Of a stretch of DNA of 64,000 nt, positions 11,125 to 24,458 are shown piece by piece. Source of the stretch: Coptis chinensis. Its lineage: Eukaryota > Streptophyta > Magnoliopsida > Ranunculales > Ranunculaceae. The notes under the pieces are model-generated. The model had not been told where the DNA came from and did no database searches. It worked only from the letters and a program-made list of their open reading frames with translations. Location: the NCBI GenBank assembly GCA_015680905.1, contig CM027381.1, positions 88,251,501 through 88,315,500 of the forward strand, given 5' to 3'. Every line of letters begins with the position of its first letter. Position 1 is the stretch's first letter. The position numbers and the translations under genes were made by a program.

Positions 11125-13124
11125 GTTTTTAATATATATGTCTTTAATTAGTTAAGTTGAGAAGAAGTGGAATATGCTCCATAGAAAGTGGAGATTCTAG
11201 CATATATTGCGGAATTTTTTATTTTTTTTTATTCTTTCTAATTAAGATGTCTAACTAAATGAGGAAACTCCCACAAAAATTAAGATAACTACACACTAGC
11301 AATGATTAGATTCATCATATAACTCCGAGATGCAAATTTTGTAGTGGTCTATTGGATTAAATTTTCTTAAAACCACAAGATTTAGTGGTGGGGAGAAAAC
11401 AAATAGATTCTTAGTATCCAAAAAATATTAAATATTATAATATCAAATTTATGTAAAGAGAAATAAAGAAATTTTGAACCCTTCTAAATCTGAGAATTTA
11501 GGCGGCCGCCTAAGTCGCTTTCTGGATGAGCGGGCACTAAGAGAGAGGCTCTAACGGCCTACCCGCTTCAATGTACTGCTATCGCCTATCGATGACCCGG
11601 GCCATCAACAATTTGGGTGCACCTGTGCAATTATAGTGTTATCATTTCAGAGCACTTGGAGAAGAAACTTTAACCTGTCATGTAAGTATGTAACACGTAG
11701 CTATGGTACGCATGGGAGAACAATATCATTCATGTCAGGTGAAAGAAATCTTGAAGTAAAGTAGTGTGGAAAATACACAGCATAATTATGGGGTGGAGTT
11801 GTTTTGTTATATAGATGTTTGGTTTGGTACTTTGTTTGGTGGTTGGTGTTTGGTGTTTGGTGTATAGAGGCCAAAGGGTCTCGCGTGATGACTTTTTAAG
11901 CTTAAAGAGTGTATAAGGGACCACTATAGTCTGATAAAGAAAAGATGTATCACTTCAAAAGAAGCTAATATTCAAGATCACTCAAATTTTAAACTATACT
12001 TTCCCTCCTAGCTCCCCCCAAGTCCAAAAAAGAACATTTTTGTATGTGTTATTTTTATGGTTCGTAATTGTGTGATCAGAATTGTTGGGAGTTGAATTGG
12101 GATCATATTCATATGTATCTGTACTCTGTAGATCAACATATATAACTAAATAGGAACATAGAAGTGCAGCACATTTCTAGTAAGGTTGAAGGAAGAGTAG
12201 GAATAGGGGAAGGTATCTATTGTGTATATGTTTTCACCTCACTCGACTCTAGAGAAGAGTTTTTGCATATGGATTAATTATTTGGAGCTAGCTAGGAGTG
12301 CGGTTAGTTCCAGAGTTTGTTGCGAGGGGGAATGTTTCTTGGAAACTTCCTTGAGAAATGGATGGTTGTGTATTACTTGATCGATCAACAATTTCCTGGA
12401 TTTGCTCCCTCCAATTTTACTCGTGAGCGTTTGCAATAGTTTCCCTTGAACGAGGTGGTTGATACCTTCAATCAATCACGTTTAGTAGTAATTACGATAA
12501 AATACGTTTTAATAGTAATTCGTATAAAAGACTACAAAACAATTGAAAAGGGACAACTGGACAAGTAAAAGATGACTAGGAAGGAACTTGGAGCTAGTGT
12601 CTCAAACTAACACAGCACAACAGTTCAATCCAAAGCAACATACCATTCTATAAACAAACAAACAATAAAGGCAAACAACAAATACGCCTATTGAGGGAGT
12701 GGTTGTTTTGCCACTTTCTATCAGCATCTACCCGTGTTAGTTAGACCTACTAATGTTTAAAGACAAGGAGATACAACAAATGTTACATACTTACGTGTGG
12801 GTGTTAGTATTTCAAACCTTAAAACTCAAAACAACTTGCTTAAATTAATAAAATGATTACAAACAAATGCTCATGACCATCAGCTGTTGATCATATTTGG
12901 ATCAGGACAAATGTGAACTTGTCGATATATAAGAATCCTAACCAAATGAAAACAAAAACACTTAATTCATGATAATTATTGCTTTCAAAATCGAAGAGAT
13001 GTTTACTTCAACTGTTACTGATTGACTTTAGCTTCTACTTTTGATTAATAAAACCAATTATTCATAATACTCCAATTGTGTAACCTGCTGCTAAATTAGT
13101 AGTCGCTTTACGCCTTGACCTTTG
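11125..13124. other. Intergenic DNA, nothing recognised
   Basis: The stretch has no supportable gene. A GC-rich patch at 11498-11620 (ggcggccgcctaag) looks like the far side of a degenerate hAT-type element that began near 10624. The rest is AT-rich with only short chance frames. Confidence 0.4.
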
Positions 13125-13811
13125 TGTTGGGGAAAACAATACCAATCGATCCCCACTAAGATAGTTTTGTACTGGACAATCTACTATTCCAATAAAAAAC
13201 CTAATCTTTTACTACAATCAGCAACCACAATCATAATATATGGATATAACCATCAATAAGCAATAGAAATATAAAGTAAATAAAACATACCACAACACAA
13301 AGATGTACCGTGGTTCGGCTAATGATACCTACTTCCACAAGAGCTAATCTTTTTATAAGTATGAGAAGAAAGATTACAATCACTCTTTTTAAGTCTTTCC
13401 ACCTTATTACATCACTCTTTCCTTACAAGTTTTTCTCTTTGTAAGAGTTTTCTCTCAATTTTGATTGCTTTTAAAATTGGATTTCTATTCAAGACTTGGT
13501 TTTCCAAAACTTAACTTCTGTTTTATAGTAAACTACAATCTCCTAAGCATTCTTGTAGAAAAATAGAAACCCACAAGTTTAGGGCATGAGCTGACGACTT
13601 CTAATTCGAATTCGCGGCGCTTTTTTTATTTTTCCATCCAAACTTTCAGTAGACTTGTTTCGTGAGAGGGCTGAAAAAAACTATTTTCTTTTTCACGACA
13701 AGGGCGCGGACGCACCTCGGTCATGACCAATCTGAACGCGCGCGCTTAAACTTCTTCACACGAACAGTAATGTTTCTCTCCTTCATTCTCATGTGAGGAA
13801 TAACTCCAACA
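13125..13811 (-). mobile_element. Solo LTR of a copia retrotransposon
   Basis: The sequence starts tgttgggg and ends ctccaaca. It aligns throughout with the LTR at 60538-61205; for example, both contain ataccacaacacaaagatgtaccgtgg followed by tgcctacttcca or tacctacttcca. It is flanked by CTTTG (13120-13124) and CCTTG (13812-13816), a 5-bp duplication with one mismatch. No internal domain is attached, so this is the product of recombination between the two LTRs of a former full element. Confidence 0.85.
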
Positions 13812-14578
13812 CCTTGAACTCATTTAACGATGATGAATGGGAAAATTCACATGTGACATCATCTCTACTCTCTACTCTAGACATAGATTAATCCGTGAGT
13901 CAATGCACATGAACCTGATTTACTTAAGCCTGATCAGAGTGTTCTTTTCGATGTTCTAATTTGATATGCGAGCATTGTTTGTTACGTAGAACAAGTCCGA
14001 ATGTTAGGTAGGAACCTTTTCAGTTCAATTTCAGCACAGTAACTAATAATTTGGTCGAGTCATCTCAGCATAGTACCCTAACAAAAACAGTTGAACAAAT
14101 AATATGGTTGTGGCCTCTGTTCTCTCAGCAAAGGACGAGTAGATCAGTAGAAGATCTCCGTAAATGTTTCCACCACCAAAATCCTGTTTGGTAAAGATCA
14201 GCACTCACATGTACGTTTACCTTTTTGATAAGATTGTCAATTTGTGGTGTGTACAGAATGTGTTTTTTTTTCTATTCAATGTACATGGATTGAACTAGTG
14301 AAGATATACATGTGGCACACGTTACAAGTTATTTTACGAACGTTATTTTGAGAAAATATAAATAGAAAGTGATTAAATTTCGAACATTTTGTCCGGGCTT
14401 TTATTGGTGTGGGGGCTATGGGTCCCGTTGGAAAAAAAAATCCCAATCTTATTCCCGCCTTCCCGCTCCTTCTTGAATAATAATAAGTGGAAAGAGAGAG
14501 AAAAAAGAAAACACTGTGAGAATAATAAAGCAAAGTCAGCGAGAACGAGAGAGAGAGATGTAGGGAGTATCATTTGGC
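13812..14578. promoter_or_regulatory. Upstream region of the CXC-domain gene, with a TATA box
   Basis: The interval separates the solo LTR from the start codon at 14579. A TATA-like motif TATAAATA lies at 14357-14364, about 215 bases before the ATG. The GA-rich tract before the start (gagagagag near 14550) is typical of plant 5' leaders. No transcript evidence is available here. Confidence 0.4.
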
Positions 14579-17500
14579 ATGGATACACCAGACCGAACTA
14601 GGATAGTTACTCCACTTTCTAAATACGAGGTGATGTCTTCTTCTTCTTCTGTTATAAATTTCGGTTTTTTTTTAGTGCAATACGGTTGGGTTTTTGGATC
14701 TAGGAAGTTACGGGTTTTTATGTTGATTTCGTGGTGTTTTGAGAGATCAATTTCGTTACTTGAGTAGTAAAATTGATAATGTGTGTTTAATTTGTGTCAA
14801 GTTATGTTTTTTAGACAGTTTTTAAGTTCAATTTTAGATTTTGAGTTTGTTTTCATTTGGTTTTTGAGAAAAAGAAGTGATTTTTTACTGCTTCAGTTGA
14901 TTTTGTCCAATTAGGGTTCATTTTAAGCATCAATTATGCATGTCAGATTACTTCTGATGGATTGTGTTGAATGTTGATGGACCATGATATAATGGTTAAC
15001 TATATTGTATGTTATGGATGACTTGTTGACCTTTGATCTCTGTTTTCATGTTCATTTTGGGGATCTATGTCATTTTCTAGTTTTTGTTTTTTTGATGATT
15101 TGCGTGGATATGGTCAATTATCTTTTAAAAAACACATACTTGAATTGGATTTTCATGGTAGTGATAATGGTTTCGTATCTTATGGAAACTGATATATCTA
15201 GAATTCTTACTGTTTGAAAGTTGAGAGTTTCTCATTTGCTTTAAATCAATGTGTAGTTGGATCCATTACATGTATCATGCTTTCACTTCATGATTTTGAG
15301 AGCTTCATGTTTGCTAGTGTGTCTGAAAATCTGGATAGTTCATTCTTTGTTGAGTTTCTTAAATTTTAAATCATGATTCGTATCCAGTTTACTGTTAAAA
15401 TTCTACTTATTTTGTTTCTATAGTTACGACTTTTGATGGACTGGCACACAGTCACACCTTTAACCTTCGATCTCTCTATGATGGTTTTCTGTAATCTTTA
15501 TGCAATTCATTTCTGCTGGTTTGTGATTAAAGACAAATTTAAAGAAAAAGAAATCCGCATTTCCTGTATATTTGGTACCATTTGTACTAATTGGAGATCT
15601 TTTTTGGTATTCCATACAGTTGAAATTTAGGGTGAACATGTATTACTTCTTTTTTTTCCGCTGCCAAATAATGTTTGATGCACTTATCTGTCTGCCTTTT
15701 CTCTAAAAGAGAAGTTTCATTTCATGTGCAGGATTCTCCTGTCTTCAACTATATCAACAGCCTTTCTCCGATTAAGCCTGTGAAATCGTTACACATTGCT
15801 CAGACGTTCAACACCCTTAGTTTTTCATCTCCCCCATCCGTGTTTACTTCTCCACATGTCAGTTCTCAGAGAGACTCTAGAGTCATAAGAAGGTAACTGT
15901 TTTTCTAATGTTTTAATCCAAAATTTAAATACAATGCAAACTAAAATTCCATAAAGTTCTTCTTTGTTGCTTTCAGACATTTCTTTTCAGGCTCATTGAA
16001 GCTTGAAACCTCTTCTGACAATGGACTCAGAGTCAGTACCAGTGAGGGAGTTTTGGATGCCGTTCAGGTGTCTGATTGCTCTGGTAACCCACTGGAAAGT
16101 TTTGATGGTGAGTGTCTCATTAGAGAGGATGATGATCCCACAAATGAGAATTTAGAGCTTGCTATTGAGCTGCCGAGGACTTTGAAATATGAATGCGGTA
16201 GTCCTGATAGTAAGGTGGGTTCTTCTCAAGATAGTAAGACAGATCCCACGGTTGTAGTGTCTGATACTCCAGTAACTTGTGATCAGTTTGGTCAAGAAGT
16301 TTCTATAGAAAGGCATCTTTCTTTTCAAAGTGGAGTGGACTTGCACCAGATATGTCAGATTGAGCAAACTAAAGAAGATGGAACAGGATGTGATTGGGAG
16401 GCTTTGATATCTGAGACGTCTGATTTGTTGATATTTAATTCATCCAACAATGCAGAGGCTTCCACAATAGAGGATCAGAATAAACTAGATCGTGAAAGTA
16501 GTGCCTGCAATTCCCTATCAGTTCCACAAGAAAATACTGATCATATGCCGATAACCCAATTGCATGTTCCGGTTGACCCCTGTGGACAACATCAAGTGGA
16601 TGATTATGCTGCTCAATCCACTGGTGTGGAGGAAACAGAAACTGATCACACGCCACATATACTTTTAAGTGCTTTTCAGAATAAGGAACACGTTAACTTT
16701 CCAAGTGAGGTAATGGATGATAAAGTGGGAAGTCGTGTTCCATTTGATTGCAAGGTATGCTACATTGGCCACTTGAACTATTTTACCAGTGTATCAGATA
16801 TACTGTATTAATCATGTTATCCTGATTTTCAGCAGCAACGTGGTATTCGACGCCGCTGCCTAGTCTTTGAGACTGTAGGAGGTCGAAAAAAGAAACTCGG
16901 GGACGATTCTAACAGTAGCTCCTCAGCCTCATCACAGTGTGATGGAAAAGTTTCTTCTAATGATAAGCAGTTGGATCCCATTAGACCATGTACAAGTTCT
17001 TCACCATGCATGATACCTGGTATTGGCTTGCATTTAAATGCTCTTGCAGCTACCACAAAGGACCCTAGAGTTGTCAAGCATGATACTCTGGCTTCAGGAA
17101 AGGAGTTAATAAGCATGCCAACTTCTCTTTCCTCTTTAAATTCTTTATCATTTGAACAAAAGGCTCTAAGCAGGTCTCTGACCCTGAGCTCAATAAAAAC
17201 CGACATTGGTCCAGCGGGTAATGATTTTCAGGGTGCATTTAGAGTTGGCGATGAGCTAAATGAGAGTAGTCCCAAGAAGAAGAGGCATGTATATGTTGCT
17301 GATTTTGTTGCCACGATAGTTTTCATTGATTTTTTCTTATTCTGGAGTCAGTTTCACATTTTCAAGTTTAGGTTTCATGATATGCAGGCGCAGATTAGAA
17401 CATGATGGAGAAACTGAGGCCTGCAAGCGCTGTAATTGTAAAAAGTCAAAATGCTTGAAGCTGTAAGTTTTTTTCCCCCTACTGAAATCAGATGCGTTGC

Positions 17501-19111
17501 TTTATTTGCTAAGCTCAGTGAAGGACTGGAGTATCTTTCAGATCTTGATTTTTGTAATCAATCGGTCTGTCTAGTAGTTTTGAATATTTCCTAATCGATG
17601 CTATATTCTACTTGTTGGATCGTGGAATACTATAAAACACATTTTGCTTGTTGGTTTGATATTTCCAATCTATTGCTTTTCAAGTTATTTCTTCAATGCC
17701 TATCCATTTGTTGGTTTATATGTAGATATACTTTCTTATCACTGATGGTGTTTCAGTCCACTTTTCCTTTCACAGTTATTGTGAATGTTTTGCTGCCGGT
17801 GTGTACTGCGTAGAGCCTTGCTCGTGTCAGGATTGTTTTAACAAGCCCGTTCATGAAGATACTGTTCTTGCAACTCGCAAACAGATTGAATCTCGCAACC
17901 CACTTGCATTTGCTCCAAAAGTGATTAGGAGCTCTGATACCGTTCCAGAAATTGGGGTTGGAAACTCACTTCAGCTTCCTTTTATAGTTTTATATATTTA
18001 TTTAGATGTTAAATTGACATTAACAATTAGATTATTTCTATTTTTTTCCTTGTGTAGGAAGAAACTCCAGGACCTGCTATGCATAAAAGAGGATGCAACT
18101 GCAAGAAATCAAATTGTCTGAAGAAGTACTGTGAATGCTACCAGGTGTTATCCCGTGACTCCTGATTGTTTTCTGGTTGTATGCTCTAATTATTATCTCA
18201 TTCTCACTTGCTGTCTTGTCTTTAAAGGGTGGAGTTGGATGCTCCATCAACTGCAGATGCGAGGGCTGTAAGAATGCATATGGTAGGAAAGATGGTGAGT
18301 AGGTCTTTACTTGTCGACTTTAAACTTTTATAATTGCTTATTGCGCGAAATCATCTAATCAAAACATAATTTTAAAGGTCACTTCATGAGATCAACCACT
18401 TTATGTTACTCGTTAGTCATTATAGGTGAGATATATTGGGGACTTAGGACAATTGTGCTTCTTTAGCTTCAATTGTAGCTCTATTCCTATCTGGTTTCTT
18501 CTTGTTATCCTTCACACTTATTTCTGTTAGACGGCTTACCTAAACCATTTAACCATATTTCCTTTCAAAACACAGGATCCACGCCAGAAGGGGAAGAAAC
18601 AAAAGCCTCTGAAAAGAATGGTTTGCTTAGCAGTTTACAGACTAAGGATCTGAGGAAGGATCAAGATCAATGCCCAGATCCTGATCTGTCTTTAACGTTT
18701 TCTTTCCAAATTTGCAGGTTGGCATTTAAACTTCTAATGAATGTTGGTTTGACATATATAATATTTTCTTATATCAAAGTTTTTATTGTTGAATCGTATT
18801 TTGATTTCAGAACATCAGTTCAGCATCCTTTTTCCTCTTTTATTAAGCCGGTGCGTTCTTGTCCACCTTCTCAACCAAAATTTGAGAAGCATTTCCAGAT
18901 CTCTCCTGATGATGAAACCCCTGAGATTCTTAGAGGGAACTTCTCACCTATCAGTGGTATTAAGACAGCTTCTCCAAATCGTAAGAGAGTTTCACCTCCT
19001 CACAGTGAGTTTACATCTTCTCCTGGTCGGAGGAATACCCGGAAATTGGTGCTGCAATCTATCCCGTCATTCCCATCTCTTAATCAGCATGAAACGGGTG
19101 ATTTCCACTGA
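14579..19111 (+). CDS. TSO1/CPP-family protein with two CXC (CRC) domains
   Basis: The product is a DNA-binding regulator of the tesmin/TSO1 family, nuclear by family knowledge; relatives control cell division and flower development. Ten exons splice in frame: 14579-14629, 15732-15892, 15977-16754, 16833-17284, 17388-17462, 17776-17956, 18058-18144, 18228-18294, 18576-18717 and 18811-19111. They give 764 residues, close to the usual length. The N-terminus carries the family motif [16 protein letters not shown] basic stretch KKKRRRL precedes CXC1 (about residues 490-525, with [18 protein letters not shown]). CXC2 (about 576-612) starts [18 protein letters not shown] and ends in [13 protein letters not shown]. 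The start was chosen because exon 1 joins the conserved second exon in phase. Intron 4 needs a GC donor. Confidence 0.9.
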
Positions 19112-21458
19112 AGTTCAAATGAAGTGATCTTTGCCTTTCAGGGCGCTGAGGTATGTAAGCACACTTGTATCGGCTGCTTGTGTTAGTCCACTCTACTTGT
19201 ATGATAATGTTGTAGTTCAGCACTTATGGTTGGATTACATCTGTAAAAGTATTACGTTTTTCTTTGGTTTGTATTATGTATTTTTTCTATTTTTTATTTA
19301 TTTTGTTTTGCTTTTCAAAACGAAGAAACCCTTAATCTTTAAGTGAGTTTTTTACGTTAGTAGTTTTAACAATCATTTATCCACGAGGGATCAAGGATTA
19401 AGTTGTGGTATTCCCATGCATTGAGTTGACAAGTTGTCTGTTCTATACTCTGTTAATCTGTATAGCTCCATCACCATTGTGTCTGCTTTGAATTATGTGT
19501 GAGTGTGTGACACGGTTTTCAAACTCTTGAAGTGAATTGCCAGTGGTTGTAAGCGGCCATTGGATTTGCATATGTGAAGACTGAATGCTATATTAAAAGA
19601 CAGTGAGTTGGAGGCTTCATGGAAGTTGAGCTATAACAAGAATTGATGAAATATGAAGTTTGTAGGGATGAACATGAGATAAAGCCATTTGTCTCGTGCA
19701 GATGATTGGATGAAGTTGAGTACACTGATGGAAGGAGAAATTGCTTGTGAAATATAATAGGAAAACTTGAGTCTATACCCAAGTTTCCTATGGAGTTATG
19801 TGCAAGTTTGTGAAAAAGAAACCATGTGCTTATGAGGCCAATCCCCTTCACAAATTGATCACTGAACCGCTAAATGGAAAGTAAAGATTGAGAATGAAGT
19901 TTGTTCACTTTGTTGGGAGAACCAAATGAGAGTTACCGTGTCACTCGCTCCAATGGATGTTAACTTTCTATAACTGTCACAACAATGACTCATTTTTTAA
20001 TTCTTCCTCCTCTCCTTTCCTCTCGGTTTGCTTTCCCACTTGCTATTTTTCTACTCCATCTTAGCTCTCATCACTTGCAGTTCTCCATGTTCTTGGCATT
20101 ATTTCCCTTAATGCGCGGCATCCCAGTTTTATTTATCCTCTTATGCGGTAAGGTTACTACTCTCAAGACGAACAAGAATGTTGCTGGCTTGATGGGAAAT
20201 AGTTTGCTTTGCAAAAGATCCGATGCAGAAAGGTGCTATCCTCTTTTGATGGACGGTTCTCCAATCTGGGTCCTCAATGGATGCTGCCTTCCAACTATAA
20301 GAATGGATATCATCTAAAGTGTATAGAACTACGCTCGAGTGATGGACGGAACTACGCAAGCACATTTGGAGTACTATTGATTGATAGTCGCGACATGATT
20401 GCCAGATGTTGTAAGAAGAGTTGACAAATGGTATGGGTAAAAGTAAGTAAAAGCTGATGGCAAAGCAATGGAGAGTGAGGGTCACTCATTGTACGTAGGA
20501 TATGTAGTCTTCTTCTACTGACTTTGCTTTGGATCTTGGGGAATGGGGAACATGTTGCTCCACTTCGAAAAGTGAGAATATGATATGATTGGGGTAGTGT
20601 GGTCTTCGTGATGCTCATGTTATTCATGTTATTTGCTTTGCAGGTTAGACAAAATTATTTGATCATAATTTTGGTCGGAAAATGGGTGCATGCTGTTTTA
20701 ACACCAGCACAAATTCCCAGCAAACGACAGGATTGCATTTTTAGGCTGTCATCAAACTTTCAACAAATTACGGGTTACAATTATATTCCCAGTGCTAGAT
20801 TCATTTTGCCTCAAAATAGGAAGGTTCTTTGAAAAACATTTTACATCTTCATTTATGAGTATTATCTCCCTTGCATGCTGACCTATGGGAAATGCCTTAG
20901 GCTAAGTCCAATAGTACCCATCCCATTAACTATGAAGAAAATTGTAATTAAATGGTGCGTCAAAACACCAATCTGTCAACGCTATGACTATTAATTTACC
21001 TATATATAGAGCGAGTTTTAGTATAATAGCGTATGCTTTACACGCCACAGACGATGGCGGACAGAAAATAAAGTCCAACATAATTGATTTTCAAGAATCT
21101 AATTTAGCCAAATTTACTTTTCTATTTATGAAAAAGAGATAGAAAATAAGATAATAGAGGGGCAAAATGGGGAGTTGAGAATTTAATTTTGTCAAAAAGT
21201 ATCAATTTCCCCACAGGCCTTTGTTGATGGCGGCTACGGTGGTTGTCAAATTTAAAGTTTTCTTTACATGCCTAGATAGTGGCGAGTGAGAGAAAAAACA
21301 TTGGGTTGAAAAACGCAAGCCCACTAACGGTATCCACTATTCTATTGTGAGTTGGTGTTTTCGCTTACTAAACCACTGGACTCAGCTTTTGAGAAGATTC
21401 TTGTACGGTAAGTTGAGTGGGCTTCTCTCATAAATGAATTTGGTATTAAAGTTCTTAA
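19112..21458. other. Downstream region of the CXC gene; no gene recognised
   Basis: The first few hundred bases are probably 3' untranslated region and end in T-rich sequence near 19250-19340. Beyond that there are only short, unconvincing frames (for example near 19985-20317 and 20599-20832) with no recognisable domain. A patch at 20905-21330 containing gctaagtccaatagtaccc may be an old MITE. Confidence 0.4.
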
Positions 21459-21575
21459 GAGCATTTTCAGCCTAGCAACAAAAAAAACACCAAAATTTTG
21501 AACCAAATCAAACACCAAACCAAAAAAACACCAAGTAATTTTAAGAGCAACATAAAAAAAACACCAAACAACTAC

Positions 21576-21684
21576 GCGGTTTTGCCAAAACCACGCCATA
21601 TAGCCCATGCGGTTTTGTCAAAACCGCACTACTAAAGCCCAACTGACAGGCCCAAGCCCACGCAGTTTTGGCAAAACCGTGCGG
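21576..21684. repeat. Left cluster of GCGGTTTTGNCAAAACCGC palindromes
   Basis: Three copies occur at 21576-21599, 21609-21627 and 21661-21684, each a near-perfect inverted repeat around TTTTG(C/T/G)CAAAA. They are separated by cagcccaagccca-like spacers. The matching right cluster is at 24325-24458. Confidence 0.8.
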
Positions 21685-21826
21685 TGTTCTGAACACTGCG
21701 TGCTACTTCTATATAAACAGCTCCAAAGTCGTGCGGTTCAGTCACTTTCACCTCTTCTCACAATTATAAAACTCTCTCTTTAGTTAAAAAAAAAACAAAA
21801 ACCTACCTAAACTCTTAAAATTTGAT

Positions 21827-23650
21827 ATGGATCATTTTGAACCTTTCGACAGTGATGATTGGCAGTACACAGACGACATTGGCGATAAAAGAGAAGAACC
21901 TGAGGAAGTAGAATACGGTGGGGGAGAAGACAGTGGGGAAGAAGAACTCGAGGATGTCGTGCCGGCTGATAAACATCCCTATGTACTGGAGTATCAGATG
22001 AACGACTTTGATTTGCAATTTGCACCTGGAGAAGCAGTTGATATGGAAGTTGTGTCTTCTACGTGATACAAAAACACGGTCGAAAGTCGCGATGGCTAAT
22101 ACTCGGGTAATTAATTAGTTTTGATTAAATATTTTAAATATTAATTAGTTGAGTTGGACTAATTAATTATTTATCTTATACGCATTATTATTTTTTTATA
22201 ATATCAGCATGTTGTTGACTACCGAGTTAGATCGACTTTACTTGGTGTTAGAGAGTGGTGGAAGGTTATTAGGAGTTTGGATGAGTTTGTACATATTAGA
22301 GATAGTATTTTGTATACACCTTTGAGTATTTTGATTGATACTGGATTATATGAGAAGACCGATTTGGGGTCATAGCTTTAGTAGAAAGATGGTGGAGTAG
22401 AACTCATACATTTCATTTTTTTTATCTTGGAGTTAGGGTTCACACCACTGGACTTCACTATGATTTCGGGTTGAGTATTGGTATAGGCAACCGATACCTT
22501 TTCATACCTAATTATGAGAATATGGATAATATGCTTATGAAGTTTTTCTGGTTTGGGTGCGGATGCTTATGATTCTTTTCCGATTGCTTATCTCATATTA
22601 AGATTGCATATATGGAACCCTCTTGCATCCCGATACACGAGCCGAGTTAGCTTTGACCGCTCTAACGTAGTGAGAGTCTTGATCAAGATGTTAGGACTTT
22701 TTATGTTTTTATTGGGCATATTTTGTTTTCCAATGGTCATTCTACCTGCATGACCGAGATATTATGCTTATGTATCCGATTTGCATACTATGAGAGATTA
22801 TGACATGGGTAGCTCGGATATGCCACATTGATATCGGCGTTAGATAAAGCTTCACGACATTCTGGGAGTAGAAGTCCCTCGATTGCGGATTCACGGGACT
22901 TTTAGAGATTTGGTTTTATGAGTACTTTCGATGTCTTTGTCCTAACATAGACATGATTCGATACTACCCCTAGATTTGCTAGTTGGTCGGGGCCTCACTT
23001 GACTCGTGAACAGGGGGCATATTAGGAATAATATCCGTATGGCTCGTGCTTTCGATTGATATTAGATCATTGTCATCTATTGAGTGGAGACCTTGACGTT
23101 TGTCTACCGCCTTTGACGATCTAGTTGTGCAAAGATGCTTGTGTGTTATCACGTCCACGAGAGTTGTTTTTTTGCCGCGACGTGATTGTTTGGTTTGCAT
23201 GCTTGTGGCGGCGGATGTTAGAGGCGGATGACCGACGTTATGGAGTTCCATGTGCTCCCATGCCGGATGTTAGTGATGCAAAGTCGTGGGGTAGAATTCA
23301 AGTTCATGAAGTTCATGCCGGGTGGTCCTTGGCGACGCGTCTTCTTTTGTTGTTGAAGCGGTCGTTGATCGATTATTATAGATGGTGGAACCGTGTCTCC
23401 ATGGGTCCGTTGTTGCCTCCTGTTGGTCGGCTAGCAACTTCGAGTTTGTGGGCTGGAAGGGATGAGGCGTGAGCTACGTGTGATCCTCATCCGCCACAAC
23501 TTGTTTACAACTCACAACCTCGAATGCATATCGGCCGACTCGGTCGGCCCGGTAATCCTCGGATGTTTGCCGTATGTGGACCTGATGGGGAGCCTACTTA
23601 TATTTCCATTCCTCGAGGTGCCTCATGCTCGTTTCTCGAGTTAGAGCCAG
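21827..23650 (+). pseudogene. Decayed plant mobile domain (MAIN-like) protein
   Basis: An open segment at 21827-22066 encodes an acidic N-terminus starting MDHFEPFDSDDW. The region after it has lost continuity, but pieces resemble the PMD: VERWWSRTHTFHF near 22377-22420 compares with the family's VERWR.ETHTFH block. Around 23125-23460 the pieces DVIVWFACLWRRMLEADDRRYG, DAKSWGRI and a WNR motif follow the order of the PMD C-terminal part. Several stops and frame changes lie between these pieces. The family includes MAIN/MAIL proteins of plants and many transposon-borne copies. This one lies inside a TIR element and is broken. Confidence 0.5.
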
Positions 23651-24324
23651 CAGATTAATCGAGATACCATGATGAGTTTAATTGTTTTATTTATCTTCTT
23701 CATTATATATATAATATGTACTCACAATTTGTATTTTCTTGGATTTTCGGGTTGAGGTTCGGAAAGATATGAGAACCAAGTTCTTATGTTTGATAGGATG
23801 AGGATTGCCCCTGTATCATTATAGCCAAGAAAGAGAGGAGGCATATTCTCGACATATCCAAGCCAATCCCGCCCGTATTATGACGAGACTTCGGAAGCGT
23901 ATGAGGATATGTAGCAAGTGTACACACAACATCGTGGATATGAGGAACTTGGTCAAGTAGTTAACCTCCGTCGCGCATTGAGAAGATCATCGATCTCATA
24001 TTAGGAACTTAGAGGAGAAGGCTTTAACGCCTAAATAGAGAGATGAGAGAGATCGAGTGGTAAATGGCGTAAGAAGAGAGCTAAATAAATTTGATGTAAT
24101 ATGATAGATTTTGGATTATTTTGGATATTATATGATTATATCATAATCATAGATTTTGGACTGCATAATCATAATCATAGGTTTTTAATTTCTTTGATTT
24201 TTTCGATTTTGAATTACAATTCTTAATTTATTCAATTGCACAATTGTTAATTTCTTAACTTCTATGCACAACTCATAATTTTTCAAGTTCTATGCACCAC
24301 AATTCTAATTTTCAGAAAAAACGC

Positions 24325-24458
24325 ACGCGGTTTTGGCAAAACCGCATCCATTGAAGCCCAAGCCTACGCGGTTTTGCCAAAACCGCGCCATAGAAGCCCA
24401 TTTAGCAGTCCAAGCCCACGCGGTGTTGGAAAAACCGTGCAGTTTTGGCAAAATCGCG
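24325..24458. repeat. Right cluster of GCGGTTTTGNCAAAACCGC palindromes
   Basis: Copies at 24325-24345 and 24366-24388, plus a degenerate double copy at 24419-24458, mirror the left cluster. Spacers again read agcccaagcc. Confidence 0.8.

Noticed and set aside
16152..16656. Minus-strand frames within exon 3 of the CXC gene
   Set aside because: They are shadows of the coding exon with no domain or context of their own.
19985..20832. Possible small genes downstream of the CXC gene
   Set aside because: The frames are short, overlap on both strands and show no recognisable domain or splice-consistent continuation.
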